Positions 26,367 through 35,719 are shown, counted from the first letter of the stretch. The stretch is 40,311 bases of DNA from Magnetospirillum aberrantis SpK (GCF_011022235.1 NZ_JAAIYP010000031.1:1-40311); one strand, 5' to 3'. Translations and numbers: made by a program. The notes: generated by a model from the letters alone, not told the origin.

Positions 26367-27115
26367 CAGATCACCTTCGCTTCGTTCTTCAGCTTGTCGA
26401 CCAGGGCGGCGATGTCGCCCACCTTGATGCCGGCCTTGCGCTTGGCCGGTTCCTCGACCTTGAGCGTGACCAGACGCGGCGCCACGTCGACGCCCAGATC
26501 GGCCGGAGCCATGGTGTCGATGGGCTTCTTCTTCGCCTTCATGATGTTGGGCAGCGAGGCATAGCGCGGCTCGTTCAGGCGAAGGTCGGTGGTGACGATG
26601 GCCGGCATCTTCAGCGACACGGTCTCGAGGCCGCCGTCCACTTCGCGGGTGACCTCGATCGAACCGTCGCCGATCGCCACCTTCGAGGCGAAGGTGCCCT
26701 GGGACCAGCCCAGAAGCGCCGCCAGCATCTGGCCGGTCTGGTTGGAATCGTCGTCGATGGCCTGCTTGCCCAGGATCACCAGACCGGGCTGTTCCTTGTC
26801 GACCACGGCCTTGAGCAGCTTGGCGACGGCCAGCGGCTGGATCTCCTCGTCGGTCTGGACCAGGACGCCGCGGTCGGCGCCCATGGCCAGGGCCGTGCGC
26901 AGGGTTTCCTGGGCGGTGGCCGGGCCGATGGAAACCACGACGATTTCGGTCGCCTTGCCGGCTTCCTTCAATCGAACGGCTTCCTCGACCGCGATCTCGT
27001 CGAACGGGTTCATGGAGAACTTGACGTTCGCGGTCTCCACGCCGGTGTTGTCGGCCTTGACCCTGATCTTGACGTTGTAGTCGATGACTCGCTTGACGGC
27101 GACCAGTACCTTCAT
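26366..27115 (-). CDS. etfB: electron transfer flavoprotein beta subunit
   Basis: The 249-residue protein is the AMP-binding ETF subunit. It begins [20 protein letters not shown] and contains [52 protein letters not shown] and the Lys-rich [18 protein letters not shown] segment, all typical. An AGGAGG ribosome site precedes the ATG by 4 bases. It is the first gene of the etfB-etfA-hbd operon, behind a good sigma-70 promoter. Confidence 0.97.
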   Translation of the reverse strand: MKVLVAVKRVIDYNVKIRVKADNTGVETANVKFSMNPFDEIAVEEAVRLKEAGKATEIVVVSIGPATAQETLRTALAMGADRGVLVQTDEEIQPLAVAKLLKAVVDKEQPGLVILGKQAIDDDSNQTGQMLAALLGWSQGTFASKVAIGDGSIEVTREVDGGLETVSLKMPAIVTTDLRLNEPRYASLPNIMKAKKKPIDTMAPADLGVDVAPRLVTLKVEEPAKRKAGIKVGDIAALVDKLKNEAKVI

Positions 27116-27188
27116 GGTCCTCCTGATCCCTTTCTCAGCGGCTCCGAATTAAATCGGTATAGCCTGGCGGATTTAAGTATTGCATTGC

Positions 27189-27217
27189 ACAATATGCCGC
27201 GCGGATGTGGTTGTCAA
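27189..27217 (-). promoter_or_regulatory. sigma-70 promoter of etfBA-hbd
   Basis: On the minus strand TTGACA (27212-27217) and TATTGT (27189-27194) are separated by exactly 17 bases. The expected start is near 27182, giving a leader of about 67 bases to the etfB ATG. Confidence 0.65.
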
Positions 27218-27263
27218 CGACACCCGGCTTGACAAAAAACGGCAAAATGCCTGAGGAAAAATG

Positions 27264-27836
27264 TCACCGACTGCCGCCTGGAACCCACAGTACGTCGGCC
27301 TTGCCGCGTTGATTGCAAAAGCGCGCCATGACGAAGAAATGGTCCGACAATCGATTGGCGTAGGCGATGGCCTGGGGATTGACGGTTTCGACCTCGGACA
27401 GCGCGGTGATCAGGCGTTCGGCGCGGCGGATCACCGTGCGGGCCAGATGCAGTTGCGCCGCCAGGGCGGTGCCGCCGGGCAGGATGAACGAGTTGAGCGG
27501 TTCCAGTTCGGCGTTCATGGCATCGATCTCGCCTTCCAGCCGGGTGACCTGTTCGGCGGTGATGCGCAGCGCGGTGCCGGGCTGTTCGGTTTCGGCTTGG
27601 GGGGTGCACAGATCGGCGCCCAGATCGAACAGGTCGTTCTGGATGCGGGCCAGCATGGCATCGGCCTCGGTGTCGGCGGCGCTTTCCAAGCGGGCCAGAC
27701 CGATCACGGCGTTGGCTTCGTCGACCGTGCCGTAGGCGTCGACGCGCAGCGCGTGCTTGGCCACGCGGGCGCCGTTGCCCAGCGAGGTTTGTCCCTTGTC
27801 GCCGCTTTTGGTGTAGATGCGGGTCAGCCGAACCAT
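27264..27836 (-). CDS. pduO: PduO-type cob(I)alamin adenosyltransferase
   Basis: The 190-residue enzyme makes adenosylcobalamin from cob(I)alamin and ATP. Family features are the N-terminal ATP site TRIYTKSGDKGQTSLGNGARV, DAYGTVDEANAVIGLAR, FILPGGTALAAQLHLARTVIRRAER and YANRLSDHFFVMARF. The ATG at 27836 has AAGGAAA at 8 bases; the frame extends to 27890 without support. The gene is divergent from lptG and lies upstream of, but is separately transcribed from, etfB. It probably serves B12-dependent enzymes such as methylmalonyl-CoA mutase, not found here. Confidence 0.94.
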   Translation of the reverse strand: MVRLTRIYTKSGDKGQTSLGNGARVAKHALRVDAYGTVDEANAVIGLARLESAADTEADAMLARIQNDLFDLGADLCTPQAETEQPGTALRITAEQVTRLEGEIDAMNAELEPLNSFILPGGTALAAQLHLARTVIRRAERLITALSEVETVNPQAIAYANRLSDHFFVMARFCNQRGKADVLWVPGGSR

Positions 27837-27979
27837 GACAGTTTCCTTCATGTTTGTTGTTATCGGGGCGGGCGCTTCGTTATGCCACAAAGCGAATTGG
27901 AATGGCGAGGCGTCGGGCCGCTTCCCCTTCGCGGCAAACCCCCTATAATCGGCGCGGATTTCGTGTCGGATCGGGACGC

Positions 27980-29083
27980 ATGCGCCTTTCGCTGACTCTC
28001 AGCCTGTATATCGCCCGCCAATTCGTGCTGGCCTTCCTCACCGTTCTGGCGGTGGTGCTGGGCATCATCTTGCTGTTCGACGTGATCGAGTTGATCCGCC
28101 GCGCCGCCGGCCGTGCCGAGATCGATTTCTGGGTGCTGATGGGCATGGCGCTGCTGAAGCTGCCGCAGATGGCCCACACCATTTTGCCGTTCGCGGTGAT
28201 GATCGGTGCCATGGTGGCGTTCTGGCGGCTGACCCGTACCCATGAACTGGTGGTGGCCCGCGCCGCCGGCATCTCGGTGTGGCAGTTCCTGACGCCGGTG
28301 CTGACCACGGTGTTGCTGATCGGCGTGTTCGAGGTCACCGCCTTCAATCCGTTGGCGGCGGCCATGTTCGCCCGCTACGACAAATTGCAGAACGAGGTGT
28401 TGCAGGGCAAGGTCGGCACCTTCGACCTGTCAGAGGTGGGCCTGTGGCTGCGCGAGGGTGACGAGCGCGAGCAGAAAGTGGTGCATGCCGAAGACGTGCA
28501 CCAGGACGGGCTGTCGCTGGACATGCGCGAGGTGCACATTTTCCTCTACAACGGCGCCGACCGTTTCAGCTCCCGCCTTTATGCCGCCACCGGCCGTCTG
28601 GGCGACGGGCATTTCGAGCTGAGCGGCGTCTGGCGCATGGAGATCGGCAAGCCGGCGGTCTATCTGGACCGGCTCGACCTGCCCACCGAACTGACGCTGG
28701 AGCGGGTCCAGGACAATTTCTCGTCGCCGGAAAGCATGTCGTTCTGGCAGTTGCCCGGCTTCATCACGTTTTTCGAGAAAGCCGGATTCGCCGCCACCAA
28801 GCACCGCATGTACCTGCAATCCCTGCTGGCTTCGCCGCTGCTTTATTGCGCCATGGTCCTGATCGCCGCCATGTTCTCGCTCAGGCCCAACATGCGCTCG
28901 GGCGGCCTGCTGGTTCGGGTCGGCGCCGGCGTCGCCGCCGGCTTCGGCATCTATTTCTTCTCCAAGGTGGTCTACGCCTTCGGCTTGTCGGCCACCTTGC
29001 CGCAGGGTCTGGCGGCCTGGAGTCCGGCCCTGGTCGCCGGGCTGGCCGGGGTGACCGGGCTGTTGCATCTGGAAGACGGCTGA
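27980..29083 (+). CDS. lptG: LPS export permease LptG
   Basis: The 367-residue protein is of the YjgP/YjgQ family, the membrane half of the LptB2FG transporter that extracts lipopolysaccharide from the inner membrane. It has three N-terminal TM helices (starting TLSLYIARQFVLAFLTVLAVVLGIILLFDVIELIRRAAGR), a periplasmic beta-jellyroll domain (about 130-265) and three C-terminal helices ending in LHLEDG. The N-terminus is LptG-like rather than LptF-like. The usual neighbour lptF is absent here. Two genes follow closely: a GT39 protein (21-base gap) and a PAP2 phosphatase. The frame extends upstream to 27854 but the family N-terminus starts at 27980. Confidence 0.9.
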   Translation: MRLSLTLSLYIARQFVLAFLTVLAVVLGIILLFDVIELIRRAAGRAEIDFWVLMGMALLKLPQMAHTILPFAVMIGAMVAFWRLTRTHELVVARAAGISVWQFLTPVLTTVLLIGVFEVTAFNPLAAAMFARYDKLQNEVLQGKVGTFDLSEVGLWLREGDEREQKVVHAEDVHQDGLSLDMREVHIFLYNGADRFSSRLYAATGRLGDGHFELSGVWRMEIGKPAVYLDRLDLPTELTLERVQDNFSSPESMSFWQLPGFITFFEKAGFAATKHRMYLQSLLASPLLYCAMVLIAAMFSLRPNMRSGGLLVRVGAGVAAGFGIYFFSKVVYAFGLSATLPQGLAAWSPALVAGLAGVTGLLHLEDG

Positions 29084-29104
29084 GATTGCCTTGGCAAGGG
29101 GGGA

Positions 29105-30595
29105 ATGCTAGACCCTCTGGCTATGTTCGCACATTCCGTTCCCGACGATCCGTCGAGCCGCCGTGCCGTCGTCCTCGCCCTGGCGCTGATCGCCGCCGTG
29201 ACGGCGGCACGCTGCCTGTTGCTGGCGTTCGACCCGCCCAACCTGTCGTTCGACGAGGCGCAGTATTGGGCCTGGGCCCAGACCGTTCAGCTTGGTTACT
29301 ACTCGAAGCCGCCGATGGTCGCCTGGGTCATCGCCGCCACCACCGCGCTGTTCGGCCAATCCGAGGGCGCGGTCAAGCTGGGGTCCACCCTGGCCCAGGG
29401 CGGAACCGCCGCGATCCTGGTGTTTCTGGGGCGGGCGCTGGGCGGCGGCAGGCTGGGCGCCTGGGCCGGCGCCGCCTGGGTCACCATGCCGGCGGTGGCG
29501 CTGTCGGCGGTGATGATCACCACCGATCCCTTCCTGCTGCTGTTCTGGGTCGCCGGGTTGCTGGCGCTGGTCGAGGCGCCGCGCCGGGGCTTGGGGATCA
29601 ATCGGTGGTGGGTTCTGTTCGGGATCGCCTTCGGTTTGGGGCTGTTGTCCAAATATGCCATGGCCTTTTTCCTGGGCTGCCTGGGGATGTGGCTGGCATG
29701 GGACCGCAAGGCGCGGCCCTTGGCCAAGGCGCCGGGGTTGTGGGCCGGGCTGGTGCTCGGGGTGCTGATCTATCTGCCCAACCTGTTGTGGAACGCCGCC
29801 AACGGTTTCGTGTCCTACGCCCACACCAAGGACAACGCCAACCTCAAGGGGGACCTGTTCAACCCGGACAAGCTGGCGGAATTCGTCGGCGGCCAGTTCG
29901 GCGTGTTCGGTCCCATCCTGATGCTGGGGTTGGTGCTGGGGGTGATGGGCGCCTTCCGCAAGGGCTCCGATTCGCGTCTGCGCCTGCTGGCGGCCTTTTC
30001 CGTGCCGGTGTTGCTGGTGATGACGGTGGAAAGCCTGTTGTCGCGGGCCAATGCCAATTGGACGGCGCCGGCCTATGTGTCGGGCGTGGTGCTGGCCTGT
30101 TGGGCGTTGTTGCGGTGGCGGCCATGGCTGCTCAAGGCGTCGCTGGGGCTGCATCTCGTGGTGATGGGCGGATTGTACGGTCTGGATTTCGCGCGCCACG
30201 TGGTGGATTTCCGCTTCGACCCGGAAAAGCGCATCAAGGGGTGGGACGCGGTCGGCGACCGGGTATCGGCGATACTGGCCGCCCATCCCGGCGCCCGGTT
30301 GCTGGCGGACGAGCGCAAGGTGCTGGCCACCTTGACCTATTACGTCCATCCGCATCCGTTCGACGCCATCAAATGGAACCCGTCCGGGCGCATCCATGAT
30401 CATTTCGACCAGACCACCCGCCTTGAAATCGGCGCGGGCGAACTGATCTACGTCACCGAACTGCCGGATATGAAGGACGACATGCGCGCCCGCTTCGCCA
30501 CCGTCGAAAAGCTCGAGGACATCGTCGTCCCCCTGCACCACGATTATGCCCGCCGTCTGTCGGTATGGCGGCTTGACGGGTTCGCGGGGTACTGA
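29105..30595 (+). CDS. GT39/ArnT-like glycosyltransferase
   Basis: The 496-residue protein has about 11-12 hydrophobic segments and the GT39/ArnT hallmark DE in the first extracytoplasmic loop (SFDEAQYWAWAQTVQLGYYSKPPMVAW, D50-E51), which binds the polyprenyl-phosphate sugar donor. A soluble C-terminal part of about 110 residues follows. ArnT-type enzymes add an aminosugar to lipid A; others add mannose or similar to proteins or lipids. Its position between lptG and a PAP2 phosphatase favours a lipid A or LPS modification role, but acceptor and donor are unknown. The start could also be the ATG at 29123. Translation of the PAP2 gene starts 2 bases after its stop. Confidence 0.85.
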   Translation: MLDPLAMFAHSVPDDPSSRRAVVLALALIAAVTAARCLLLAFDPPNLSFDEAQYWAWAQTVQLGYYSKPPMVAWVIAATTALFGQSEGAVKLGSTLAQGGTAAILVFLGRALGGGRLGAWAGAAWVTMPAVALSAVMITTDPFLLLFWVAGLLALVEAPRRGLGINRWWVLFGIAFGLGLLSKYAMAFFLGCLGMWLAWDRKARPLAKAPGLWAGLVLGVLIYLPNLLWNAANGFVSYAHTKDNANLKGDLFNPDKLAEFVGGQFGVFGPILMLGLVLGVMGAFRKGSDSRLRLLAAFSVPVLLVMTVESLLSRANANWTAPAYVSGVVLACWALLRWRPWLLKASLGLHLVVMGGLYGLDFARHVVDFRFDPEKRIKGWDAVGDRVSAILAAHPGARLLADERKVLATLTYYVHPHPFDAIKWNPSGRIHDHFDQTTRLEIGAGELIYVTELPDMKDDMRARFATVEKLEDIVVPLHHDYARRLSVWRLDGFAGY

Positions 30596-30597
30596 CC

Positions 30598-31314
30598 GTG
30601 TGGTTGTTCGCTTCGATCCGGCGTCACCCGTGGCTGTGGGCGCTGGCGGCGGCGATGCCGCTGGTGGCGTTCCCGCAAATCGACATCACCATCGCGTCGT
30701 GGTTCTACGATCCGGTGCGCCAGATCTTCCCCGCCCGTGTCGCCCCGTTCCCGGAATGGGTGCGCCGCGACATGCCGGCGGTGCTGTTCATGGTGCCGGT
30801 GCTGATGGTGGTGGCATGGCTGGCCGGCGAGGTGCTGCGCCGTCCGCTGCTGGGGGTGACCCGGCGGGTGGTGCTGTATGTCCTGCTCAGCCTGGCGGTG
30901 GGGCCCGGTCTGGTGGTCAACGTGGTGCTCAAGGACAATTGGGGGCGTCCGCGTCCCAGCACCATCCAGGAATTCGGCGGTCCCAATACTTACGTGCGTC
31001 CATTGGTGCCCAGCACCCAATGCGACGAGAACTGTTCGTTCGCTTCCGGGCACGGGGCCTTGGGCTTCTGGCCGGTGGCCCTGGCCCTGCTGGCGCGGGG
31101 GCGCTGGCGGCGGCCGGCGCTGGCGGCGGCTGGCGCCTTCGGGATCATGGTTGGAACGGTGCGGGTGATCCAGGGCGGGCACTTCCTGTCGGACGTGGTG
31201 GCCTCGGCCTTTATCACCATCGGGATAAGCGTGGTCCTTTACAAATGGCTCATTGAACCCGGAAAAGCGCCGTCATCGAAAAATAATCGCCCAAATTCGC
31301 CAGACTCCGCGTAA
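30598..31314 (+). CDS. PAP2-family membrane phosphatase
   Basis: The 238-residue protein starts with GTG, 2 bases after the upstream stop. It shows all three PAP2 motifs: KDNWGRPRP (112-120), SFASGHG with S150-G-H152, and RVIQGGHFLSD with R189, H195 and D199. Five to six TM helices are seen. PAP2 members include LpxE/LpxF lipid A phosphatases and undecaprenyl-diphosphate phosphatases. Its place after lptG and an ArnT-like gene suggests lipid A dephosphorylation or release of the sugar carrier phosphate, which is inference. The substrate cannot be read from the motifs. Confidence 0.88.
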   Translation: MWLFASIRRHPWLWALAAAMPLVAFPQIDITIASWFYDPVRQIFPARVAPFPEWVRRDMPAVLFMVPVLMVVAWLAGEVLRRPLLGVTRRVVLYVLLSLAVGPGLVVNVVLKDNWGRPRPSTIQEFGGPNTYVRPLVPSTQCDENCSFASGHGALGFWPVALALLARGRWRRPALAAAGAFGIMVGTVRVIQGGHFLSDVVASAFITIGISVVLYKWLIEPGKAPSSKNNRPNSPDSA

Positions 31315-31444
31315 GGGCCTAGGCGAGAACCGAGTCTTCAGGTAATGATATCGGTTCAAACTGTACCTTGGCGGCGATACGGCAAGGATCGGGACGCCAC
31401 GCGCGGGTGCGCGGGGTAATTTTTTGCTACGACGAGAACGACAC

Positions 31445-32077
31445 ATGGCATGGAACCGAGATAATCATGGCAGCCGCTCGCGCGATCGCGGTCGGCGGGA
31501 CGACTTTGGCAGCGACTTCGGCGGCGGCTACGAGCAGCCGCGCACGCCCCGCATGCCGAGCAGCAGCTTTGACCGCCACCAGGTCACCCAGGCGAACGTG
31601 ACTGCCACCGTGAAGTGGTTCAATGCCTCGAAGGGCTTCGGCTTCGTCGCTCCTTCCGACGGGACCCCGGACGCCTTCCTGCACATTTCCGCGCTCGAAC
31701 GCGCGGGCATGAGCCAGATCGCCGAAGGCGCGACCATCGTGTGCGACCTGGGCCAGGGCAACCGTGGCCCGCAGGTGGTCACCGTGCACGAGGTCGACAG
31801 CTCGACCGCGACCCCGCGTGCGCCCCGTCCCGCTTCCGCCGCCGGCGGTGGCTTCGACCGCGGCCCGTCCGAGACCGTCGAAGGCGTGGTCAAGTTCTTC
31901 TCGGCCGAGAAGGGCTTCGGCTTCGTCCAGACCGACGTCGGCGGCAAGGATGTGTTCGTGCACATCAAGGCGCTCGAGCGTTCGGGCATCAAGGCTCTGG
32001 AAAGCGGCCAGCGGGTGCGTGTGACCACCACCCTGGGCCAAAAGGGCCCGCAGGCCGACACCGTCGCCATCATCTGA
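31445..32077 (+). CDS. cold-shock protein with two CSD domains
   Basis: The 210-residue protein has an Arg/Gly/Asp-rich N-terminal tail of 50 residues, CSD1 at 51-116 (RNP1 KGFGFV, RNP2 AFLHI), a Pro/Ala/Gly linker and CSD2 at 145-210 (RNP1 KGFGFV, RNP2 VFVHI). It would bind single-stranded RNA or DNA as an RNA chaperone or anti-terminator. Two-domain Csp proteins are typical of alphaproteobacteria. The RG-rich tail may add RNA affinity or phase-separation behaviour. A 130-base leader lies upstream. Start at 31445 because the RD/RG tail follows directly; no strong Shine-Dalgarno. Confidence 0.92.
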   Translation: MAWNRDNHGSRSRDRGRRDDFGSDFGGGYEQPRTPRMPSSSFDRHQVTQANVTATVKWFNASKGFGFVAPSDGTPDAFLHISALERAGMSQIAEGATIVCDLGQGNRGPQVVTVHEVDSSTATPRAPRPASAAGGGFDRGPSETVEGVVKFFSAEKGFGFVQTDVGGKDVFVHIKALERSGIKALESGQRVRVTTTLGQKGPQADTVAII

Positions 32078-32142
32078 GGCGAAGGTTCCGGTTTTCCCAG
32101 GCCGCTCCGGCAGATGTCGGGGCGGCTTTCGGGATTCCCGTT

Positions 32143-32173
32143 AAAGGACCGCTCTTATGGGCGGTCCTTTTTT
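32143..32173 (+). terminator. terminator of the cold-shock gene
   Basis: AAAGGACCGC and GCGGTCCTTT form a 10-bp stem around an 8-base loop, followed by six T residues. It lies 66 bases after the stop. Confidence 0.9.
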
Positions 32174-32180
32174 CGTGCCG

Positions 32181-32507
32181 TCAGGGCGTGTGCGGGACGG
32201 GCATCAGTTTCAGCCGGGCCTGCATGGGGGTCTCGGGGGACATTCCTTCGGCTTCGGCGAAGGCCAGCACCGCCTGTTCGTCGGCCAACATGAAATCAAG
32301 GACTCCAGCCAGGAAGCCAATGTCCGCCAGCCGCGCCTTGATGTCGTCGAAACCGCATCCGCTCAGGGCCACGAAGCGCGACAACAGGGATTCGTCGCCA
32401 GCCACGAAGGTCAGCGCCTTGAGCGCCACCGCCTGGGCGTCTTCGGCCGTCAGCTTGGCCGGAGCGATGGGGCGGGACTTGGGCTGATAGGGCTTGAAAG
32501 GGTCCAT
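32181..32507 (-). CDS. DUF3572 protein
   Basis: The 108-residue protein belongs to the small alphaproteobacterial DUF3572 family: LTAEDAQAVALKALTFVAGDESLLSRFVALSGCGFDDIKARLADIGFLAGVLDFMLADEQAVLAFAEAEGMSPE carries the family pattern of alternating short helices. Function is unknown. The ATG at 32507 is preferred over 32564, because the N-terminal extension in the longer frame is unlike the family. It is convergent with the cold-shock gene, the terminator lying just between, and divergent from the glycosidase-like gene. Confidence 0.8.
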   Translation of the reverse strand: MDPFKPYQPKSRPIAPAKLTAEDAQAVALKALTFVAGDESLLSRFVALSGCGFDDIKARLADIGFLAGVLDFMLADEQAVLAFAEAEGMSPETPMQARLKLMPVPHTP

Positions 32508-32566
32508 GCGGGCTCCGGTTCGGCGGGCGGCCATGATAGCATGGGCCATCACCACAGGAGACACCC

Positions 32567-33799
32567 ATGCGCGGATGGTGTGCCGGACTGATGATCATGG
32601 CCATGGCGCTTGCCGCCCCGGCGCGGGCTGCGGACCCGGCGGCCGAAGTCTCGGCGCGCGGTTGTGCCGCCCTGGCGGCGCGGGTCGATGGCGACGAGCC
32701 GCAATTCCTGGCCAGCTATGACGATGTCGATGACGAACCGGCGCTGAAGGGCGCCGCGTTCACCTACGACAATGCCTTGGCGGCGATCGCCCTGGTGGCG
32801 TGCGGCGACGTCGCCCATGCGGCGGCGATCGGCGATGCCCTGGTTGCGGCAGCGACCATGGATCGTGCCGATCCTGCGGGGCGGTTGCGCAACGCCTATC
32901 GCGCCGGTCCGGTATCCGGGCTGGCGCTGCCGCATGGGTGGTGGGACGACAAGGCCGGTTTGTGGGCCGAGGATTCCATGCAGGTGGGAACCGCCAGCGG
33001 CAACGCCGCCTGGGCCGGGCTGGCCCTTCTGCACCTCGAGGCCGCGACCGGTCAGCGTCGTTATGGTCAAGCCGCCGCCCGGCTGGGGCAATGGGCGGTC
33101 ACCCATGCCTGGGACCGGCTGTGGGGCGGGTTCGCCGGCGGCATCCATGGGGATGGTGCCAACAGCATGGCCTTGGGGTGGAAATCCACCGAGCACAATG
33201 TCGACCTGACGGCCTTGTTCGACTGGTTGAAGCGCGGCGACGCCAGACGGTGGCAGGCCCCGGCCAAGGCCGCCCGCGCTTTCGTCGCCGGTCAGTTCGT
33301 CGCCGCCGAAGGCCGTTTCCTGATCGGCACCTTGCTCGACGGCAAAAGCGCCAACCGTGCCACCTCGGGTCTGGATGCCCAGGTGTGGCCGTCATTGTTG
33401 CGAAATGCCCCCAAGGAATGGCGCCGCGCCCTGGCCTATGCCCGTACCGCCCACGGTGCCGGGGGAGGGGTCGATTTCAACGACGACCGCGACGGAATCT
33501 GGTGGGAGGGCACGGCGCAATTGGCGCTGGCGGAACGGGTGGCGGGGGACGAGACGGCGGGGCGGGCCCGTTTGGCGTTGCTGGCCGGCCAGTTCGCCCC
33601 CGACGGGCTGGTGTGGGCGACGTCGGTGCCGCGTCTGACCACCGGACTGGCGCTCGCTCCCGACCATGCCCAGGCCGATTTCTTCTATTTCCGTCGCCCC
33701 CATCTGGGGGCCACCGCCTGGGCGGTGCTGGCGGCCCAGGGCTGGAATCCGTTCACCGGCGTTCGCCTTGCGCCACCGTTGTCGCCGACCGCCCGATAG
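32567..33799 (+). CDS. secreted (alpha/alpha)6-barrel glycosidase-like protein
   Basis: The 410-residue protein has a signal peptide (hydrophobic 7-17, cut after APARA near residue 22). The rest is a series of paired helices with the short Gly-rich and aromatic turns of six-hairpin glycosidase-like proteins: FTYDNALAAIAL, GTASGNAAWAGLALLHLEAATGQRRY, GGFAGGIHGDG, KSTEHNVDLTALFDWLK, DGIWWEGTAQLALA and HLGATAWAVLAAQGWNPF. The acidic catalytic pair cannot be assigned by eye. Whether it is an active hydrolase, and on which glycan, is unknown. It is a single gene with no sugar-transport neighbours. Confidence 0.75.
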   Translation: MRGWCAGLMIMAMALAAPARAADPAAEVSARGCAALAARVDGDEPQFLASYDDVDDEPALKGAAFTYDNALAAIALVACGDVAHAAAIGDALVAAATMDRADPAGRLRNAYRAGPVSGLALPHGWWDDKAGLWAEDSMQVGTASGNAAWAGLALLHLEAATGQRRYGQAAARLGQWAVTHAWDRLWGGFAGGIHGDGANSMALGWKSTEHNVDLTALFDWLKRGDARRWQAPAKAARAFVAGQFVAAEGRFLIGTLLDGKSANRATSGLDAQVWPSLLRNAPKEWRRALAYARTAHGAGGGVDFNDDRDGIWWEGTAQLALAERVAGDETAGRARLALLAGQFAPDGLVWATSVPRLTTGLALAPDHAQADFFYFRRPHLGATAWAVLAAQGWNPFTGVRLAPPLSPTAR

Positions 33800-33864
33800 C
33801 GCTATAGTTATCGGGGGAGCAGGGAGAACACGGGCCGTCCAAAGGATCGGCCCTGGGGGTAGCT

Positions 33865-34416
33865 ATGGCAGTTGGCAGAATTGCCTCTTTCCTGTCGTCG
33901 CTTTCGCCCGCCGCGGACACGGCGGCGGCCAGCGGTGCCGAACAACTTCCTGAAGAGCTCGACCGTCACGTCGCCGCTCTCGATCAGCAACAGAACCTGT
34001 CCGAACGCCAGGGTCAGGGCGATCCCAACGACATCGCCGCGCAATTGCAGACCATGGTCAGCGCCGTGCGGTCGCTGAACGAGAACGCCGTGCAGCAAGG
34101 CGCGGCGGTGGCGGTTTCGGCCGCCGGAACCCAATTGCACAACGCCGTCAGCGCATTGGGGCACCTGTTGGCCGCCGTCGATGCCCAGGCCATGGCCCAA
34201 GGGGCCAGCGGCCCGGTGCGCGAGGCGGCGACCGTGGTCGATTCGGTCGAGGCCGGGTTGGCCGGCACCCAGAACGCGGCGGAACAGGTGATGCGCAACC
34301 TGCCGGCACTTCAGGCGCAACGCGCCCAGGAAGCCTCGGACCGGTTCCAGGCCAACATGCGCGACGCCATCCGTCAGGTGCGCGGCACCCTGGGCAGCCT
34401 CAACGTCAGGCCCTGA
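33865..34416 (+). CDS. helical protein of unknown function, overlapping chemoreceptor 3' end
   Basis: The 183-residue protein has no signal peptide, no TM segment and few aromatic residues. It is predicted by eye to be almost all helical (Ala/Gln/Val-rich, e.g. [25 protein letters not shown]), similar in look to helical adaptor or receptor-interacting domains, but no family is identified. A GGGCCG/CGGCCC hairpin (about 33833-33854) precedes the GGGGG ribosome site. Its last 11 bases overlap the 3' end of the convergent chemoreceptor gene. A role in chemotaxis is only suggested by this contact. Confidence 0.6.
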   Translation: MAVGRIASFLSSLSPAADTAAASGAEQLPEELDRHVAALDQQQNLSERQGQGDPNDIAAQLQTMVSAVRSLNENAVQQGAAVAVSAAGTQLHNAVSALGHLLAAVDAQAMAQGASGPVREAATVVDSVEAGLAGTQNAAEQVMRNLPALQAQRAQEASDRFQANMRDAIRQVRGTLGSLNVRP

Positions 34417-35641
34417 GCGCTTCCGCCCGTTGCGCCTCGATCAACTGGTCGAGCAGGACGACGATCTCCTCGGACACCTGTTCCACTTGCTCGAACAAGG
34501 CATAGGCCTGTTCGACGTTGCCTTTGTTCATGCTTTCCAGCACAAGCCGGGACAATTCGTGCGCCTTGTGGTGTGGTTCCGCCAATTGGGCATAGGCCGG
34601 AACGCGCCGCATGGCCTCGCTGGCCTCGTTGAAATACCACTTGCCGAGATTGCAGCTGTGATCGGTGGGGAAAGTGCGCAGGTCGGGGCGGCTTTTGCCG
34701 GCCAGCGCGGTGGCCAACGTCTTGCGCAGACCGATATGCGCCACCTTGGCGGCATAAAGCGGGCGGGCGGCGATGGGGGCGTCGGCACAGGCGGCCATCT
34801 CGGCCTCGATCCGGCGCTCGATGTCGCCCAGCACCTGGCTGATCTCCTCGACCGCCGCGGCGTTCTTGGCGGCGCGCCCGGCGATGTCGCCGGTGTCGTC
34901 GGCGATGGTGACGATCACCGTGCCCTCTTCGGCCAGGGCGGAATCGATGTTGGCGATGGCCTCGGCCATGTGCGTCAGGCGCTCCAGCATGGCGGCGATC
35001 TCGCCTTGGGAACGGCCGATGGCCACGTTGCAGGTGTCCAGCCGGCCGCCGGCGGTGGTGATGGTTTCGGTGATGCCCTCCATGCCTTCACGCAGCGAGG
35101 CCAGTTGTTCCTGGATCTGCACCGTCGCCTGGCCGGTCTGGTTGGCCAGTCCCTTGACCTCGTTGGCGACCACCGCGAACCCCTTGCCGGCCTCGCCGGC
35201 ACGGGCCGCTTCGATGGTGGCGTTGAGGGCCAGCATGTTGGTCTTTTTCGCGATGTCGCTGATGTTGACCGCCATGCGCCCGACCTGGGCGACGACCGTG
35301 TGCAAGGTGTCGAGCATGTTGGTCACCGCCTGCATGCCGTCCAGCGCCTCGCCGGTCGCCTTTACCGCGTGGTCGATACCGCTGGCGCTGTCGCCCGCCA
35401 GGGATTGCGCCTCGCGGCTGTCGTCGCGGACCTGTCCGACATGCTCGCCGATGGCGGCGTGGCTGGCCGACAGTTGCGACACCGCCGCCGCGATGGACTT
35501 CGCGCGTTCGCTCACCACGCGGGTGTCGATCCCGGTTCGCACCACATGGGCCAGCGCCCGTTCGGTCGCCATGGAAAGTTCGGTGGCCGAGGCCAGGCGG
35601 GTTTCCATCCCGGAAGAGGGAGGTGCGGAGGGATGACTCAT
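34406..35641 (-). CDS. soluble methyl-accepting chemotaxis protein with CZB domain
   Basis: The protein (411 aa) lacks TM helices. The middle is the signalling hairpin with the conserved tip [38 protein letters not shown]. The last 120 residues form a chemoreceptor zinc-binding (CZB) domain with the usual ligand pattern: His in KVAHIGLRK, Cys in [11 protein letters not shown] and two His in [12 protein letters not shown] receptors sense zinc or oxidants (such as HOCl) through the Zn-Cys site. No CheB/CheR pentapeptide is visible. ATG at 35641 is preferred over a TTG two codons upstream. The gene is 78 bases from the protease gene on the same strand. Confidence 0.93.
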   Translation of the reverse strand: MSHPSAPPSSGMETRLASATELSMATERALAHVVRTGIDTRVVSERAKSIAAAVSQLSASHAAIGEHVGQVRDDSREAQSLAGDSASGIDHAVKATGEALDGMQAVTNMLDTLHTVVAQVGRMAVNISDIAKKTNMLALNATIEAARAGEAGKGFAVVANEVKGLANQTGQATVQIQEQLASLREGMEGITETITTAGGRLDTCNVAIGRSQGEIAAMLERLTHMAEAIANIDSALAEEGTVIVTIADDTGDIAGRAAKNAAAVEEISQVLGDIERRIEAEMAACADAPIAARPLYAAKVAHIGLRKTLATALAGKSRPDLRTFPTDHSCNLGKWYFNEASEAMRRVPAYAQLAEPHHKAHELSRLVLESMNKGNVEQAYALFEQVEQVSEEIVVLLDQLIEAQRAEALRA

Positions 35642-35719
35642 GCTCAATACCCCAGGAGGTAATCCGAAGGTATTATGTTAGCGTGTTTTAATTTTTTAAG
35701 GAAATGCGTCATATGCATT

